The notes: generated from the letters alone by a model not told the origin. Shown: positions 21,753 to 33,216, numbered from the stretch's first letter. The stretch is 64,000 nucleotides of DNA from Excoecaria cochinchinensis (GCA_947683425.1 CANTUQ010000058.1:14075501-14139500); one strand, 5' to 3'. A program made the numbers and translations.

Positions 21753-24700
21753 CTATAAGCGCCAGATTTTCTTCCAAAACCCATCCCCATCATCAGAAAA
21801 ATGCCCACTTAAAGAGAGATAGGCTGATTTAATAGTGAAGTCACCTGAATAAGAGAGATTCCAAAAAATAGAATCATCATCAGCCTGACAAGGAGGACAA
21901 ATAGCAGCAATTTTGACAAGAATATTTGCTGAAAAAAATCTGCAAATAAATTTCATCTCCAGCCCTCAGAATAATCAGCAAAAAAGGCAACGAGTTTATT
22001 AATTAAATTTTCTAGAATAGACATAGAAGCAAGATGAAACAAGGGGAAGCCAATACCAGGAATCCAACGATCAGACCAAAAATTCGCCCTTAACCCATTC
22101 CCAATAGACCAGATAGCGTGGCAAGAGATATTGTTCCAGTTAGCACAAATTCCTCTCTATAAAGAAGAGGCATTGCGGTGAACTGTGGGACACAGACTAG
22201 AATTCCTCTTTAATTTATACTTGGAACAAGGGCATCAACCTAGAGCTTATTAGATGATAAACGCAGCATTGAGGAGCAGAGGATCTCGAAAGGAGAGACC
22301 ACCTTTCAACTTAGGTTGAGAAATAATACATCAAGGAACCATGGGCATTTTTCGAGTAACATCAGAACCTCCCTGCACAAAATTACGAGTGATGTTCTCA
22401 AACTCCTAGCATAAGGTGGACGGGATAACCGGCGCTTGCATAACATGAGTAGGCATGGCAAAAAGCACAGAATTAGCCAAAGTTACTCACCCTGCAATAG
22501 AGATATGAGAGGAATTCCAAGCATTGATCTTATTCTTCATGCAATCAAGTATATACCCATAATGTTTCCGAGTCACTCTGGCTAGTATGAAGAATAGGCA
22601 TCCCTAAATATTTGCCCAGGTCCATAGTCTCTTCAAACTCCAACTTGCGGCTGAGGTCACAATGCTTCTGGATAGAGACATAAAATTACAGACCAGCCGT
22701 TTGAGCATTTACTTTCTGGCCAGAGCTAGCACAGAAGTAATCAAGGATAGCATTAATCACGTGCATCTGTGAAATATCAGCTTTGGCAAAGAGGATTAAA
22801 TCATCGACAAAAAAAAGGTGGTTCAAAGGAGGTCTATCCTTGTTAAGCAGAATGGGATGCCACAAACCGTTGCTGACAGCTTCAGATATACCATGGGCTA
22901 GTCTTTCCATGCAGAGCACGAAAAGATACAGAGAGAGGGGGTAGCCTTGTCTCAAACCCCTACTAGAAACAAAAGCATCAGATAAGTCACTATTCCAAAG
23001 AAGTTGCATGGAGTTGAAAGTTACGCACCCCATAATCACCTCAATGAGGGCGCTAGGAATACCTACATCCACCAAGGTATCCTGCAAAAAAGCCCAACTA
23101 ATCCGATCGTAGGCCTTCTCTAAGTCCACCTTAATAGCCATAAAACCAACTTTACCTTTTTTGGCTTTCATGGTATGAATAACTTCCTGTGTTATAACAA
23201 CATTCTCAGTGATGTGATGGCCAGAGACAAAACTCATTTGGGTGGGCCCAATCAAAGAAGGCATGAGTATCTTTAATCTATTACCTGCAGTCTTTGTAAC
23301 AATTTTATAAACATCAGTACAAAGAGCTACTGGGCAGAATTGAGAAATGCTTTTAGGGACCTCCACCTTGGGGGTAAGGTTGATAAGAGTTTTGTTCATA
23401 GTAGGGTCATGCAAAATGCGTCTCACTTCATTACAAAAAACCAGCCCAACAATATGCCATTGGGATTGGTAAAAATCTGCATGAAGGCCATCAAACCAGG
23501 TGACTTCCACGGTTTCATGTCAAATAAAGCCTTTTGCACATCATCATTAGAAAAATCTTTGGAGAGACCTGTAAAGCAATCATCTTGATAGGGGAAGCAG
23601 CCTCTAAGAGGGTAAAGAGGCCGAGAGGTGCAGTCTTCCGCATATAAATTGGAAAATAATTAACAACCATGGAATGAAGAATACCTGGATCATTCGGCCA
23701 ATTTCCCTCATCATCCTGCAAATATCAATTCTATTTCTTTTCCTCATTCAAATTGTTCTCTGATGAAAAAATGAGGTGTTTTTATCTCCCCACATAATCC
23801 ACTCACTACAAGATTTCTGAAACCAAAGGAGCTCTTCACGGAGAAGAACATGGTCAAGCTCTTTTTTGAGGGAAAATTCCAGATTCTCAAGAGACAAAAA
23901 GAGCTGCACACAAGAGTGTGTTGAATGCCAGCAGTGCAGGCGATTTTTTTCCATTGAAAAATATTCCCAAATGTATGATGATTCTAATGCTGCAGTTTCT
24001 TCACAAAAGCACCCACAGAGTCCATAAATTATTAGCCACATGCTAGTTAAGTCCCACAAAGGGTTGGAAATCAGTGTGGGAAAGCCAAGCTTGTAGAAAC
24101 CTGAAAGGCTGAGACCTTTTGGGCAGGTTATAGATGCTAACCTTCATTAAAAGAGGTTGATGATCTGAGGATAATCTGCCAAGATGATTAATAGAACGCT
24201 CAGGAAAAAAAAAAAAAAAAGGCGCCAAGAGCTATTGCAAAGACCTCTATCAAGTCTTTCCTGGAGACTACCTCTTTTTCAAGTAAAATCTGGACACTTA
24301 TACCCAATATCAACGGGATTAGAAGCACTAAACTAATCCAAAAAATCCTTGCAAATCCCAGTTCTGTTTGGAGAGCCACCATGCCTCTCGTTGGCATACA
24401 AAACAGAATTGAAATCTCTAATAAGAATCCAAAAGTCAAAGTGCAAGAATTAATATTCTGAAGTAAAGGCCAAAGTCTATTACGAACAGAAATAGTCGGA
24501 TGGGCATAGATGGCAGTAAAATACGAGAGAAAAATTGCCTTAATCGCAAATACGAAAATTCACAAATTAAAGATTGTTAACCAAAACATCGACCTCCCAA
24601 TCCTCCTCCCATGGAACTCAAGTACCTCCACTAAAACCCATTGCCTCCGCTCTATGAGACCAAGGATACTCAATCTTAGCGATGCATCTGTCAGCCAATA

Positions 24701-24820
24701 ACCCACTGATACGCGGCTCAAGAAGAACAACCATGTTGTGTTTATGGTTCTGCACTTAAGAGTACGCAAGAATGAGGAGTTATTAGCACCCTAACAATTC
24801 CAAATAAAAATAGGCATAGG
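21753..24820 (-). pseudogene. LINE ORF2 remnant (endonuclease, reverse transcriptase, zf-RVT)
   Basis: ORF2 starts with MPIFIWNC, then a stop and GANNSSFLRTLKC, the N-terminus of the APE-type endonuclease; broken endonuclease frames continue to about 23750. The longest open piece (23510-22686) is reverse transcriptase: ISQFCPVALCTDVYKI, IKVDLEKAYDRISWAF, SSRGLRQGYPLS and the catalytic FVDDLILF. Further on, SIFWNLSYSGDFTIKSAYLS (within 21956-21753) is the zf-RVT region. At least five frame breaks separate these parts. Confidence 0.85.
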
Positions 24821-24874
24821 AAAAGAAGAGAAGGGTCATGGATCTGCGTAGAAAAATAGCACAGGAGGTTACGC
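24816..24874 (-). mobile_element. Unclassified insertion in the LINE, part beyond Copia-2
   Basis: This is the smaller part of an insertion whose other part is 30022-30522. It ends where LINE ORF2 sequence (ATGCCTATTTTTATTTGG, minus strand) begins. Confidence 0.45.
24870..24874. repeat. Copia-2 target site duplication (left)
   Basis: TACGC, repeated exactly at 30022-30026 on the other side of the element. Confidence 0.93.
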
Positions 24875-25312
24875 TGTTGGAGGAAATAAGGACTTTAAAA
24901 AAAAATTGTTAGAAGAAACAAGGACTTTAAATGAAAGAACAATAAAATTGCTAAGAGAAATTAAATACTCTTATTATTGTTCTTATTAACACTTAACACA
25001 CATTGAGCACAAATTTCTGCTCTATTTATAGAGCAAGAAAAACAATTAACACCACAAATTTTCCTTTAAATGATAACCACAATTTTTTTGCCAACAATTG
25101 CCAACTCAATAAACCACTCATGCTTCTAATTATTTATGTCTTCTTGCCAACTAATTATGTCTTCTTCTTTAACACTTATTGCAGCCAACTTCGTGAATTA
25201 TTTATCATCAACTAATTAAATGAACAATACCATGTGCAATTGTCCAACTCATATGTGGCTCATTCTTCTCCACTTCCATTTTTAATTAATTTCTTAAGTT
25301 TAACTTTTAACA
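24875..25312 (-). repeat. Copia-2 3' LTR
   Basis: 438 bp on the minus strand. It differs from the 5' LTR at one position (ATTTTCCTTT here, ATTTTTCTTT there). It contains a TATTTATAG-like TATA region near 25020-25030. Confidence 0.96.
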
Positions 25313-25322
25313 TTCCCCCTTA
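25313..25322 (-). promoter_or_regulatory. Copia-2 polypurine tract
   Basis: The minus strand reads TAAGGGGGAA directly before the 3' LTR start TGTTAAAAG. This is the standard second-strand primer position. Confidence 0.88.
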
Positions 25323-25325
25323 AAC

Positions 25326-28300
25326 TTAATTTTCGGTAACTCCCAATAATGCTCGCAATTGATTGAACACATCAGATTTGAGTGACTTTGTGAAAATATC
25401 CGCAATTTGATCTTGTGTTTTCACATATTTCAATATCACCTCCTTCTGCTCGATGCATTCTCTAATGAAATGATATTTTGTGTCAATGTGCTTGCTTCGA
25501 TCATGAAAGACCGGATTTTTTGCCAACGCCAATGCCGATTTATTATCAATAAAAATTTTCGTTGGATTGTGTTGAGCCATATGCAATTTCTTCAGTAATC
25601 TTCTTAGCCATATTGCATGACACACACATGCAGTCGCAGCAACATATTCCGCTTCACAAGTTGACAAGGTCACAATAGGTTGCTTCTTTGAACTCCAAGT
25701 GAACGCCGAGTTACCAAGAAAAAATACAAAGCCTGTAGTACTTTTTCGATCATCCTTGTCACCAGCCCAATCACTATCGCAGTAGCCAACTAATTTGAAA
25801 TCTTCAGATTTTGAATAATGTAAACCAAAATTAGTTGTACCTTTCAGATATCGGAGTATTCTTTTTGCTGCATTCCAATGTGACTCCGTTGGTGACTCCA
25901 TGTATCTGCTTACTAGTCCAACTGCATATAGAATGTCGGGTCTTGTACACGTCAAATATCTCAAGCTTCCAATCAAGCTTCGAAATATTGTCGGATTGAC
26001 TTTCTTTCCATGTTCATCCTTGGTCAATTTCAGGTTGCATTCAACAGGAGTGCTGACACAATTGCAATTCTCCATCTTGAACTTCTTCAAGATCTCCTTT
26101 GCGAAGCCACTTTGAGAAATAAAAATTCCATCATCATTTTGCTTCACTTCAATGCCAAGATAAAATGAAATGAGGCCAATGTCAGTCATTTCAAACTCAT
26201 GAGCCATCGTCTTTTTAAAGTCTTCAAACATTTGCGGATTGTTCCCTGTGAAAATTAAGTCATCTACGTACAAACAAACAATCAACAAATCTCCATTTTT
26301 TACTTTCACGTACATGGCATACTCGTGGGGGCATTTGACAAAACCATTTTCCTGAAAATATTTGTCAATGCGACTGTTCCAGGCTCGTGGTGCTTGTTTG
26401 AGTCCATACAATGCTTTCTTCAATTTCAGCACTTTATCTTCATGCCCTTTGACAACATAACCAGGAGGTTGCTGAATGTAAATTTCCTCCTCTAAGTATC
26501 CGTTGAGAAAGGCTGACTTGACATCCATCTGATGAATTTTCCACCTATTTTGTGCAGCAATCGAAATTACCATCCTGATGGTTTCTAGTCTAGCAACTGG
26601 AGCAAAAACTTCGTTGTAGTCAATTCCGGGTCTTTGACTGAACCCTTTTGCCACTAGTCTTGCTTTATATCTCACAACTTCTCCTGCTGCATCTTTCTTA
26701 GCTTTGAACACCCATTTGACACCAATGGTTTTCTGGTTAGCTGGAAGTGAGGTTAACTCCCATGTCTTATTCTTCTCAATTGCTTGAATCTCCTCCTCCA
26801 TTGCTTTTCTCCATTGCTCATCTTTCATTGCTTCCTCTGCATCAATTGGTTCACTATTAACAAAATGACAATAAAGAGTTAGTTCTTCACTAAGATCTCT
26901 TGTGACATCATATAGATCTTCAACTCGTCTCAACTTTCTCGGACTTTGTCTTGGACTTTCACTCTGGTCTTCATGCCCTTCAGGAGATGCACTTGAAAGA
27001 GGTGTATTTGACTCTGGTGTTGTGGTTGATGTATTTGACGCCGGTGTTGTGGTTGCTTCCTCTGGATCACAATCATCGTTTTCATCCATAGTGAATGGAT
27101 AAAAACTATAGTTCTTCTGCTTATCACTGCTCCAATCCCAAACTGCTTCTTCATCAATAGTCACGTCCCTGCTGATGATTATCTTTCGGGAATCAGGATT
27201 AAACATCTTGTATCCCTTTGAATGTTCCGAATAGCCAACGAACAAGTACTTCTTGCTTTTGTCGTCAAGCTTCTTTCGTTCTTCATCTGGTATATGAACA
27301 TGTGCAACACTCCCAAAAATACGCAAGTGAGAAATGGTTGGCTTTCTCCCACTCCATGCTTCTTGGGGTGTTTTATCCCAGACACTTACTGTTGGAGATC
27401 GGTTCAAAATGTAAACTGCACAATCAACTGCTTCTGCCCATAGCTCCTTTGGCAAATTTTTGCTTTTTAACATGCTTCTCACCATGTCAAGCACCGTTCT
27501 ATTCTTTCTTTCCACGACACCATTTTGTTGGGGGGATCTGGGAACAGATAGAAAATGACGGATCCCATGCTCCTCACAGAATCTCTTGAATTCATTGGAT
27601 GTGAATTCTCCTCCTCGATCAGATCGTATGGCTTTGATGTAATGACTGCTTTCTTTTTCAACGAGAGCTTTAAATTTCTTGAATGCTCCAAAAACTTCTG
27701 ACTTTTCCTTCAAAAAATAAACCCAAGTCTTTCTGCTATAATCATCAATGAATAGCAAGAAATATTTATTATTTCCTAATGACATTGGAGTCATTGGTCC
27801 ACAAACATCCGCATGAATTAGCTCAAGTGGTGCCTTTGCTCTTGACATAGACTCCTTCGGAAAACTGGTTCTGGATTGTTTGCCAACAAGACATCCCTCA
27901 CAAAGTTGTTGTGGTTGATCAATAGGTGGCAAGTCATGCACCATCTTCTTCTGACTCAATATCTTTAGGCTTCCAAAATTCAGATGTCCAAACCTCAGAT
28001 GCCAAAGCCAATGAGAACTCTTCACACAAGCTTTTAAGCATTTTGCCACATCCGTCTGAATGTTGAGTGTGAACATGCGATTCTTTGACATGGGCACTCT
28101 AGCTAACAGCTCCTTTTTCTCGTTCAACAATAACAATTTTCGGTCCACCATATGCACTTCATAATTTTTCTCCAAAAGTTGTCCCAAACTCAAAATATTA
28201 CTCTTCATATTTGGAACATAATAAACATTGTTAATGAACCGGTGAGCACCATTCTTTAGCCGAATAAGAATGGTTCCTTTGCCTGTAATGGGAACCTTTG

Positions 28301-29483
28301 AGGAATCTCCAAATACAACATTACCGCTGATGGACTGGTCAAGTTCCACGAACATCTTCTTATCTCCACACATATGGTTACTCGCTGCGTTGTCAAGATA
28401 CCATATGTTGTTCTCGTGACTGTCTTCACCTTCATAAGTGAGCAGAACTGTGCCTGCAACATCTTCATCTTGGATGTTATTTGCCTTTTCCTCCACCTCC
28501 TTAGGAGAACTCCAACATTCTGATGCGTAGTGACCATACTTGGAGCAGTTGTAACACTGGATGTTGGATTTATCACGTCCATCATTCGGCCTCCAAGCTC
28601 CTCTTCCATGTCCGCGTCTATGTCCTCGACCTCTTGTGAATTGAGTGGCTCCTTCATTGTTGTCATAATTATTGTCTCCTCTTCTTTGTTGTTGATTTCG
28701 TCCTCGTCCTCGTCCTCTTCCATTTCCTCCTCGACCTCTACCACGTCCTCTTCTGGAATTGCTTCCTTCTTGGTTGTTTTCTCTATCTTTGAACGAAGTC
28801 TTTATTGTCAAGACATGTTCTGTTGACTCTTCTCTCTGCTTTATAATTCTTTCTTCACGAGCTTGCAAAGACCCTATGACTTCATCAACAGTCATAGTAC
28901 TAATGTCTTTGGATTCTTCCATGGCTACCACTATGTAGTTAAATTTTGGCAATAGTGATCGCAGGATTTTTTCAACTATTCTTGATTCTTCAATTCTTTC
29001 TCCATACTGTCGCATTTGATTAACAACAGATTTTACTCGTGAGGAATAATCGGTAACTCCTTCTGTCTCTTTCATCTTCATCATTTCAAATTCTCCTCTC
29101 AGCATCTGCAGACGAACCTTTTTTACTTTTTCTTCACCTTGAAGAGAAACTCGTAAAATTTCCCATGCCTTTTTAGAAGTAGTAGCATCAGCTACCTTTT
29201 CAAACATCACGTCATCCAATCCTTGGTGGATGAGAGTAAGTGCCTTCTGATCGTTTCTACGATTTTTCTGGAGACTATCTTTTTCTGCCTGTGATAGTCC
29301 TGTCTCGTCTGCCGGAACTTCATAACCTTTTTCAACAATTTCCCAAACATCTTGGGATCCTAATAAAGCTTTCATCCGAATGCACCAATTTGTATAATTG
29401 GTTTTTGTAAGCTGAGGGAATTGAAAAGAGATACTGGAATTGGCATTCATTTTTTTTTTTTTTTTGTAGGATCTCTCAAACAC
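25326..29483 (-). CDS. Copia-2 gag-pol polyprotein, 1385 aa, intact
   Basis: A single frame encodes, in order: UBN2-type gag (about residues 15-230; the functional Met is probably MNANSSIS, just inside the frame); an Arg/Gly-rich linker; the CCHC knuckle CYNCSKYGHYASEC (about 310-323); protease motif WYLDNAASNHMCG (about 360); integrase zinc region (LRFGHLNFGSLK ... CEGCLVGK) and DDE catalytic blocks HADVCGP (about 556), RSDRGGEF and VVERKNRT; reverse transcriptase with MDVKSAFLNG and YVDDLIFTG (about 1071); and RNase H with GYCDSDWAG and STCEAEYVA (about 1272) and NKSALALAKNP. All catalytic motifs are present with no stops, so it should encode a working copia machinery. Gag and pol share one frame, as is usual in plant copia. 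Confidence 0.97.
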   Translation of the reverse strand: MFERSYKKKKKMNANSSISFQFPQLTKTNYTNWCIRMKALLGSQDVWEIVEKGYEVPADETGLSQAEKDSLQKNRRNDQKALTLIHQGLDDVMFEKVADATTSKKAWEILRVSLQGEEKVKKVRLQMLRGEFEMMKMKETEGVTDYSSRVKSVVNQMRQYGERIEESRIVEKILRSLLPKFNYIVVAMEESKDISTMTVDEVIGSLQAREERIIKQREESTEHVLTIKTSFKDRENNQEGSNSRRGRGRGRGGNGRGRGRGRNQQQRRGDNNYDNNEGATQFTRGRGHRRGHGRGAWRPNDGRDKSNIQCYNCSKYGHYASECWSSPKEVEEKANNIQDEDVAGTVLLTYEGEDSHENNIWYLDNAASNHMCGDKKMFVELDQSISGNVVFGDSSKVPITGKGTILIRLKNGAHRFINNVYYVPNMKSNILSLGQLLEKNYEVHMVDRKLLLLNEKKELLARVPMSKNRMFTLNIQTDVAKCLKACVKSSHWLWHLRFGHLNFGSLKILSQKKMVHDLPPIDQPQQLCEGCLVGKQSRTSFPKESMSRAKAPLELIHADVCGPMTPMSLGNNKYFLLFIDDYSRKTWVYFLKEKSEVFGAFKKFKALVEKESSHYIKAIRSDRGGEFTSNEFKRFCEEHGIRHFLSVPRSPQQNGVVERKNRTVLDMVRSMLKSKNLPKELWAEAVDCAVYILNRSPTVSVWDKTPQEAWSGRKPTISHLRIFGSVAHVHIPDEERKKLDDKSKKYLFVGYSEHSKGYKMFNPDSRKIIISRDVTIDEEAVWDWSSDKQKNYSFYPFTMDENDDCDPEEATTTPASNTSTTTPESNTPLSSASPEGHEDQSESPRQSPRKLRRVEDLYDVTRDLSEELTLYCHFVNSEPIDAEEAMKDEQWRKAMEEEIQAIEKNKTWELTSLPANQKTIGVKWVFKAKKDAAGEVVRYKARLVAKGFSQRPGIDYNEVFAPVARLETIRMVISIAAQNRWKIHQMDVKSAFLNGYLEEEIYIQQPPGYVVKGHEDKVLKLKKALYGLKQAPRAWNSRIDKYFQENGFVKCPHEYAMYVKVKNGDLLIVCLYVDDLIFTGNNPQMFEDFKKTMAHEFEMTDIGLISFYLGIEVKQNDDGIFISQSGFAKEILKKFKMENCNCVSTPVECNLKLTKDEHGKKVNPTIFRSLIGSLRYLTCTRPDILYAVGLVSRYMESPTESHWNAAKRILRYLKGTTNFGLHYSKSEDFKLVGYCDSDWAGDKDDRKSTTGFVFFLGNSAFTWSSKKQPIVTLSTCEAEYVAATACVCHAIWLRRLLKKLHMAQHNPTKIFIDNKSALALAKNPVFHDRSKHIDTKYHFIRECIEQKEVILKYVKTQDQIADIFTKSLKSDVFNQLRALLGVTEN

Positions 29484-29490
29484 TCACTAT

Positions 29491-29580
29491 AGCCCAAGAA
29501 AAATTCTTTTCTGATGTGGAAGATCAGACTATGCTGCAACCACAGAGCATACTAAGAAAAAAGACTGGGCTCTGATACCA
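29491..29580 (-). promoter_or_regulatory. Copia-2 leader with primer binding site
   Basis: The PBS TGGTATCAGAGCC occupies 29580-29568 (minus), three bases after the LTR end. The ~80-base leader that follows is almost the same as that of Copia-1 (17474-17563), although the LTRs are unrelated. Confidence 0.88.
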
Positions 29581-29583
29581 CTT

Positions 29584-30021
29584 TGTTGGAGGAAATAAGG
29601 ACTTTAAAAAAAAATTGTTAGAAGAAACAAGGACTTTAAATGAAAGAACAATAAAATTGCTAAGAGAAATTAAATACTCTTATTATTGTTCTTATTAACA
29701 CTTAACACACATTGAGCACAAATTTCTGCTCTATTTATAGAGCAAGAAAAACAATTAACACCACAAATTTTTCTTTAAATGATAACCACAATTTTTTTGC
29801 CAACAATTGCCAACTCAATAAACCACTCATGCTTCTAATTATTTATGTCTTCTTGCCAACTAATTATGTCTTCTTCTTTAACACTTATTGCAGCCAACTT
29901 CGTGAATTATTTATCATCAACTAATTAAATGAACAATACCATGTGCAATTGTCCAACTCATATGTGGCTCATTCTTCTCCACTTCCATTTTTAATTAATT
30001 TCTTAAGTTTAACTTTTAACA
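29584..30021 (-). repeat. Copia-2 5' LTR
   Basis: 438 bp, one substitution from the 3' LTR. On the outside it is flanked by TACGC (30022-30026). Confidence 0.96.
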
Positions 30022-30522
30022 TACGCCTCACGTGTTCAATGAATAGGACATATAAAACAAGATTCGAGGTTTGCAAATACTCAAGCAAATTTGGCACACG
30101 AAATTTTTTTTCAAAATCGAAGAGAAATCAATAATTAATATTTGATGAGAAGTTCATCATCAATTAAAGAGGAGTGTTTCAAAAGATGAATTGAAAAGAA
30201 ATGTGTATAGGAGATAAGTGCTCCAACAAAAATAATTAAATGCGTATAATTTTGAATTAAGGGGTTACGTTGGAGAATTAATTAAAATTATTATTATTTA
30301 TGTACTAAATTAGTGAATTTTATTTTAATATGTTTATAATGTTTTTGTTAATTGTTATTTAGTTAGTAGAGTTAATGACGTTAGTATAGTTAGTGTATTA
30401 ATGGAGTTATGAATTAGTTATTAGTGGAATTAGTGGTTACTGGCTTAATTTTATGGTTAAAATGTAAGTGGCATATTATGAAAATGAAATTTATGTGTTA
30501 TTGATCATAAAATTTCCCAACA
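30022..30522 (-). mobile_element. Unclassified ~0.55-kb insertion in the LINE (larger part)
   Basis: On the minus strand it starts TGTTGGGAAATTTTATG, which resembles an LTR start. It continues as AT-rich sequence and, across Copia-2, ends at 24816. The LINE sequence on both sides shares CCTATG at the junction, compatible with a target duplication. The far end does not finish in CA, so a solo LTR is not established. No frame is seen. Confidence 0.45.
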
Positions 30523-31950
30523 TAGGGGTCCCCCGGCTTCAGAAAAATCTTCATAATCTCCATTAGAGAATTCTTTAATTTTATTTGTGTTGTTCCCGTC
30601 AACAATCATGAGATCTTTGCCTACAGTATTATCATGATTTTCCATGCCAAGGGGTCTAGCTGAATGTTGTCCCAAATTCTGGTCCAAATCAGGATCAACT
30701 TCTATAACATCATTAGAAGAGGGGTTGGTACTGTTAAAATTACCCATACGATCCTTACCAACCACAGAGTGAAGCTTGGGATCCATCATGGAAGGAAGAG
30801 TTGCAATGTTATCATCAGGAGTCTTATTTTTTAACTCAAAAAAATCCCCAAGGGATGTGTGATTCCATACTTCTTAGCATTTCCTCTGCCAAGGAAAAGA
30901 CACCTAAAGAATCTTGATTCTTGTCATTGTTGGGTATATTGATCTGATTAGGAATATTCTCCTTGTCAGCGTGAAAAGTCTCCTTGTACAACTCCATTAA
31001 TTATCTTCCTCAAGAATGGAAAATCAAGATCCTTGCCCCTTGTTTGCAGCGTTCTTTCTTAAATTAGCAGCTGGATTTTTGACATTCCTTTTACATTTTT
31101 TAACAACCATCCAAGCTCCAAACTGCCCGGAATTTTCATCGAAATTATTCTCTGATGTCCCACCAGAAGGGGCATCAGCATTCACGTTTGTTTAGGGTTT
31201 AGGGCAATAATTCTTAAAGTGACTAAAACGACCACAACGGAAACAAATCTCAGGGAGATTCTCGTATTTAACTTTTTGCATTTTGCCATCAATCTCTATC
31301 ATAGAAACAAGGGGTTGTTTTAAGATTAATCGAGATTGCTACGCGAGCAAATTGACCTGTGTGAAACTTACTAGTGTTATAATCAATTTTAGCTACAGGA
31401 CCAACGGCTTCAGTAATGGCGGTTAAAACCTTCTCTGATTGCAAAGGCAATTCTAGGAGTCGAATCCACATAGCAGTATTATTAACTGTACTATTAGAAA
31501 CACTAAATCTAGGAGTCCACTTTTGAACTAAAACATTGGCTCCATTGACAACCCAAGGTCCCTCATACAAGGCTTGCTTATAATCATGATCATGATCATT
31601 ATAAAATTGCACCAAGAAAAAACCTCTGCCTATATCTAGGATTTTAGCATCAAAGAGATTAGATTCGTGAACTCGGGGCCTTGTACCCTATTGTTCTCCC
31701 AAGAAGACTAACAACCACTACCTTCAGATCATCAGAAAACTTCACCACAGGAAAAGAACCAGATCTATCAATGTCAATATCACTCACTTCCATGGATTCG
31801 AAAGCCTCTTACATAGAAGATTCCATAACAGCCCCATTGACAAGTTTATCTCTGTAAGCTGACGGTCCAGGAAATTCCGTTCTCAATTTCACTTTTATCG
31901 TGGTTCTATCTTCATCGGCTGGTGGCGGCGGAGGGCGCTCGTTGCTAGAG
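30523..31950 (-). pseudogene. LINE ORF1 remnant (DUF4283 and CCHC-type)
   Basis: Pieces on the minus strand: TIKVKLRTEFPGPSAYRDKL (near 31900); DUF4283 signature GRGFFLVQFYND and ALYEGPWVVNGANVLVQKW (31640-31500); MWIRLLELPLQ; a zinc-knuckle region with EICFRCGRFSHFKNYCP (about 31250-31200); and an acidic C-terminal region to 30523. Several stops and frame changes break it. This architecture is typical of plant LINE ORF1, an RNA-binding protein. Confidence 0.75.
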
Positions 31951-31960
31951 AGACAAAAAG

Positions 31961-33208
31961 CTTCTTTTTAGTAGCTTTTTAACAATTAACTTTTTAAATG
32001 AACAATTATCTTCCCAAACAACAAAAAATACAGAGTATTATCATTTATCTTGAATTTATATATAGTCTTACCATTTTGAAAGGTTTTATTAGGAGATAAT
32101 ATACTCCACAATCAATATATTCCATGGCCCAACCGATTAAGAAAAAAAAATTAAAATTATTAACATTGTACATTTTTCTAACACATCACTACATTGTTCG
32201 ATGACAATATGAGAAATTTCATTTGATAAGGTGTATTACAAACTTTTAAAAAAATATTTATATTTGACAATAATGCATATTAAATAAATATTTTTTGAAT
32301 GCAAATTAAATTCTTAATAATAAATTAAGAAGCATACATGTTTTGTATAAATAATATTATATAATTTACAAATATACAGAAATTTAGAAGGGGGAGTATT
32401 AAAAAAAAAAAAAAAATTCCACTTTAAACTCTAGCCTCTTTTTTTTTATCTAAATTTAAATTTTTTTTATCTTCTCCATTTAAATTCGGAGCTGCCGTGA
32501 GTCCATTTATAGGGCAGCAGCCCCTTATCCTCTTTTTTTTTTATTTAATTTTTATGTTTTTCAATTTTTTGTGTATTTTTTTATTTTTTCAAAATTAGTA
32601 TAAATTTGAATTTTTGATTTTTATTCATTGTTTTAATATGCGTTTGAATTTTTTGTGTTTTTGTTTTGATAAATTCATCTAAAATATTTTATTTTAAATT
32701 TGATTCTCGTGTTTGCATAGATTTTATTTGTGTTTTTTTAAATTTGGTTCTTTTAGCTAATATTGAATGCAATTTAAGTTTCTATTACGTAAGTTTGTCT
32801 TTCTTTGTCTTCTTCTACATAAGTTTTCATTTTTTTTGAATGGAATGCCCTTCTGGTATGGAAGATGGTTTGGTAATTTTATATAGAAAACAATGGATTG
32901 AGTTTTGCGCTAAATTCACGGGCATGTGACCATTAATATATTCTAATAATTTTCATTAATTTTGTACCTATTGTAGACTTTAAAATTTTATAATTTTATT
33001 TATATTTTACAGATGTAGTTTTTATTTTATTTTATTAATAAAAGTTTAATCTGCATTAAAAAAATTGGGAGTATTAGAATTCTAATTGTTAATTTATATT
33101 TACCGACAATTGCTATGCCATATGTTTAATTTAATGTAGTAAAGTAATTTAGCAGTATTAATTATTCAACAAAAATGAAAAAAAAAATTAAAGAAAAAAA
33201 TAGAGATG
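31961..33208. other. AT-rich intergenic DNA
   Basis: T-rich and A-rich runs with no protein-like frame. A GGGGGAGTA word at 32391 and a GGGAGTATTAG word at 33067 could be ends of decayed MITEs, but I could not pair them with partners. Confidence 0.5.
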
Positions 33209-33216
33209 ATTGGCAG

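Larger units (their letters stand above)
24875..30021 (-). mobile_element. Copia-2: complete, young Ty1/copia LTR retrotransposon
   Basis: Two 438-bp LTRs (24875-25312 and 29584-30021) differ at one base that I could find. They start TG and end CA. The element has an initiator-Met PBS, a purine-rich PPT, one uninterrupted gag-pol frame and a perfect TACGC target duplication. Nothing needed for mobility is visibly broken. The near-identical LTRs mean the insertion is very recent. Confidence 0.97.
21599..31960 (-). mobile_element. Decayed LINE (non-LTR retrotransposon) interrupted by nested insertions
   Basis: On the minus strand, ORF1 remnants (31950-30523) are followed by an insertion complex (30522-24816: an unclassified ~0.55-kb insert containing Copia-2), then ORF2 remnants (24820-21753: endonuclease, reverse transcriptase, zf-RVT). 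The 3' RNase H part and poly-A tail are not seen, because the LINE abuts the Copia-1 LTR at 21598. Many stops and frameshifts show it is dead. Confidence 0.8.

Noticed and set aside
30022..30522. Solo LTR
   Set aside because: One end looks like TGTTGGG, but the far end does not finish in CA and a clear 5-bp duplication is missing, so it is listed as unclassified.
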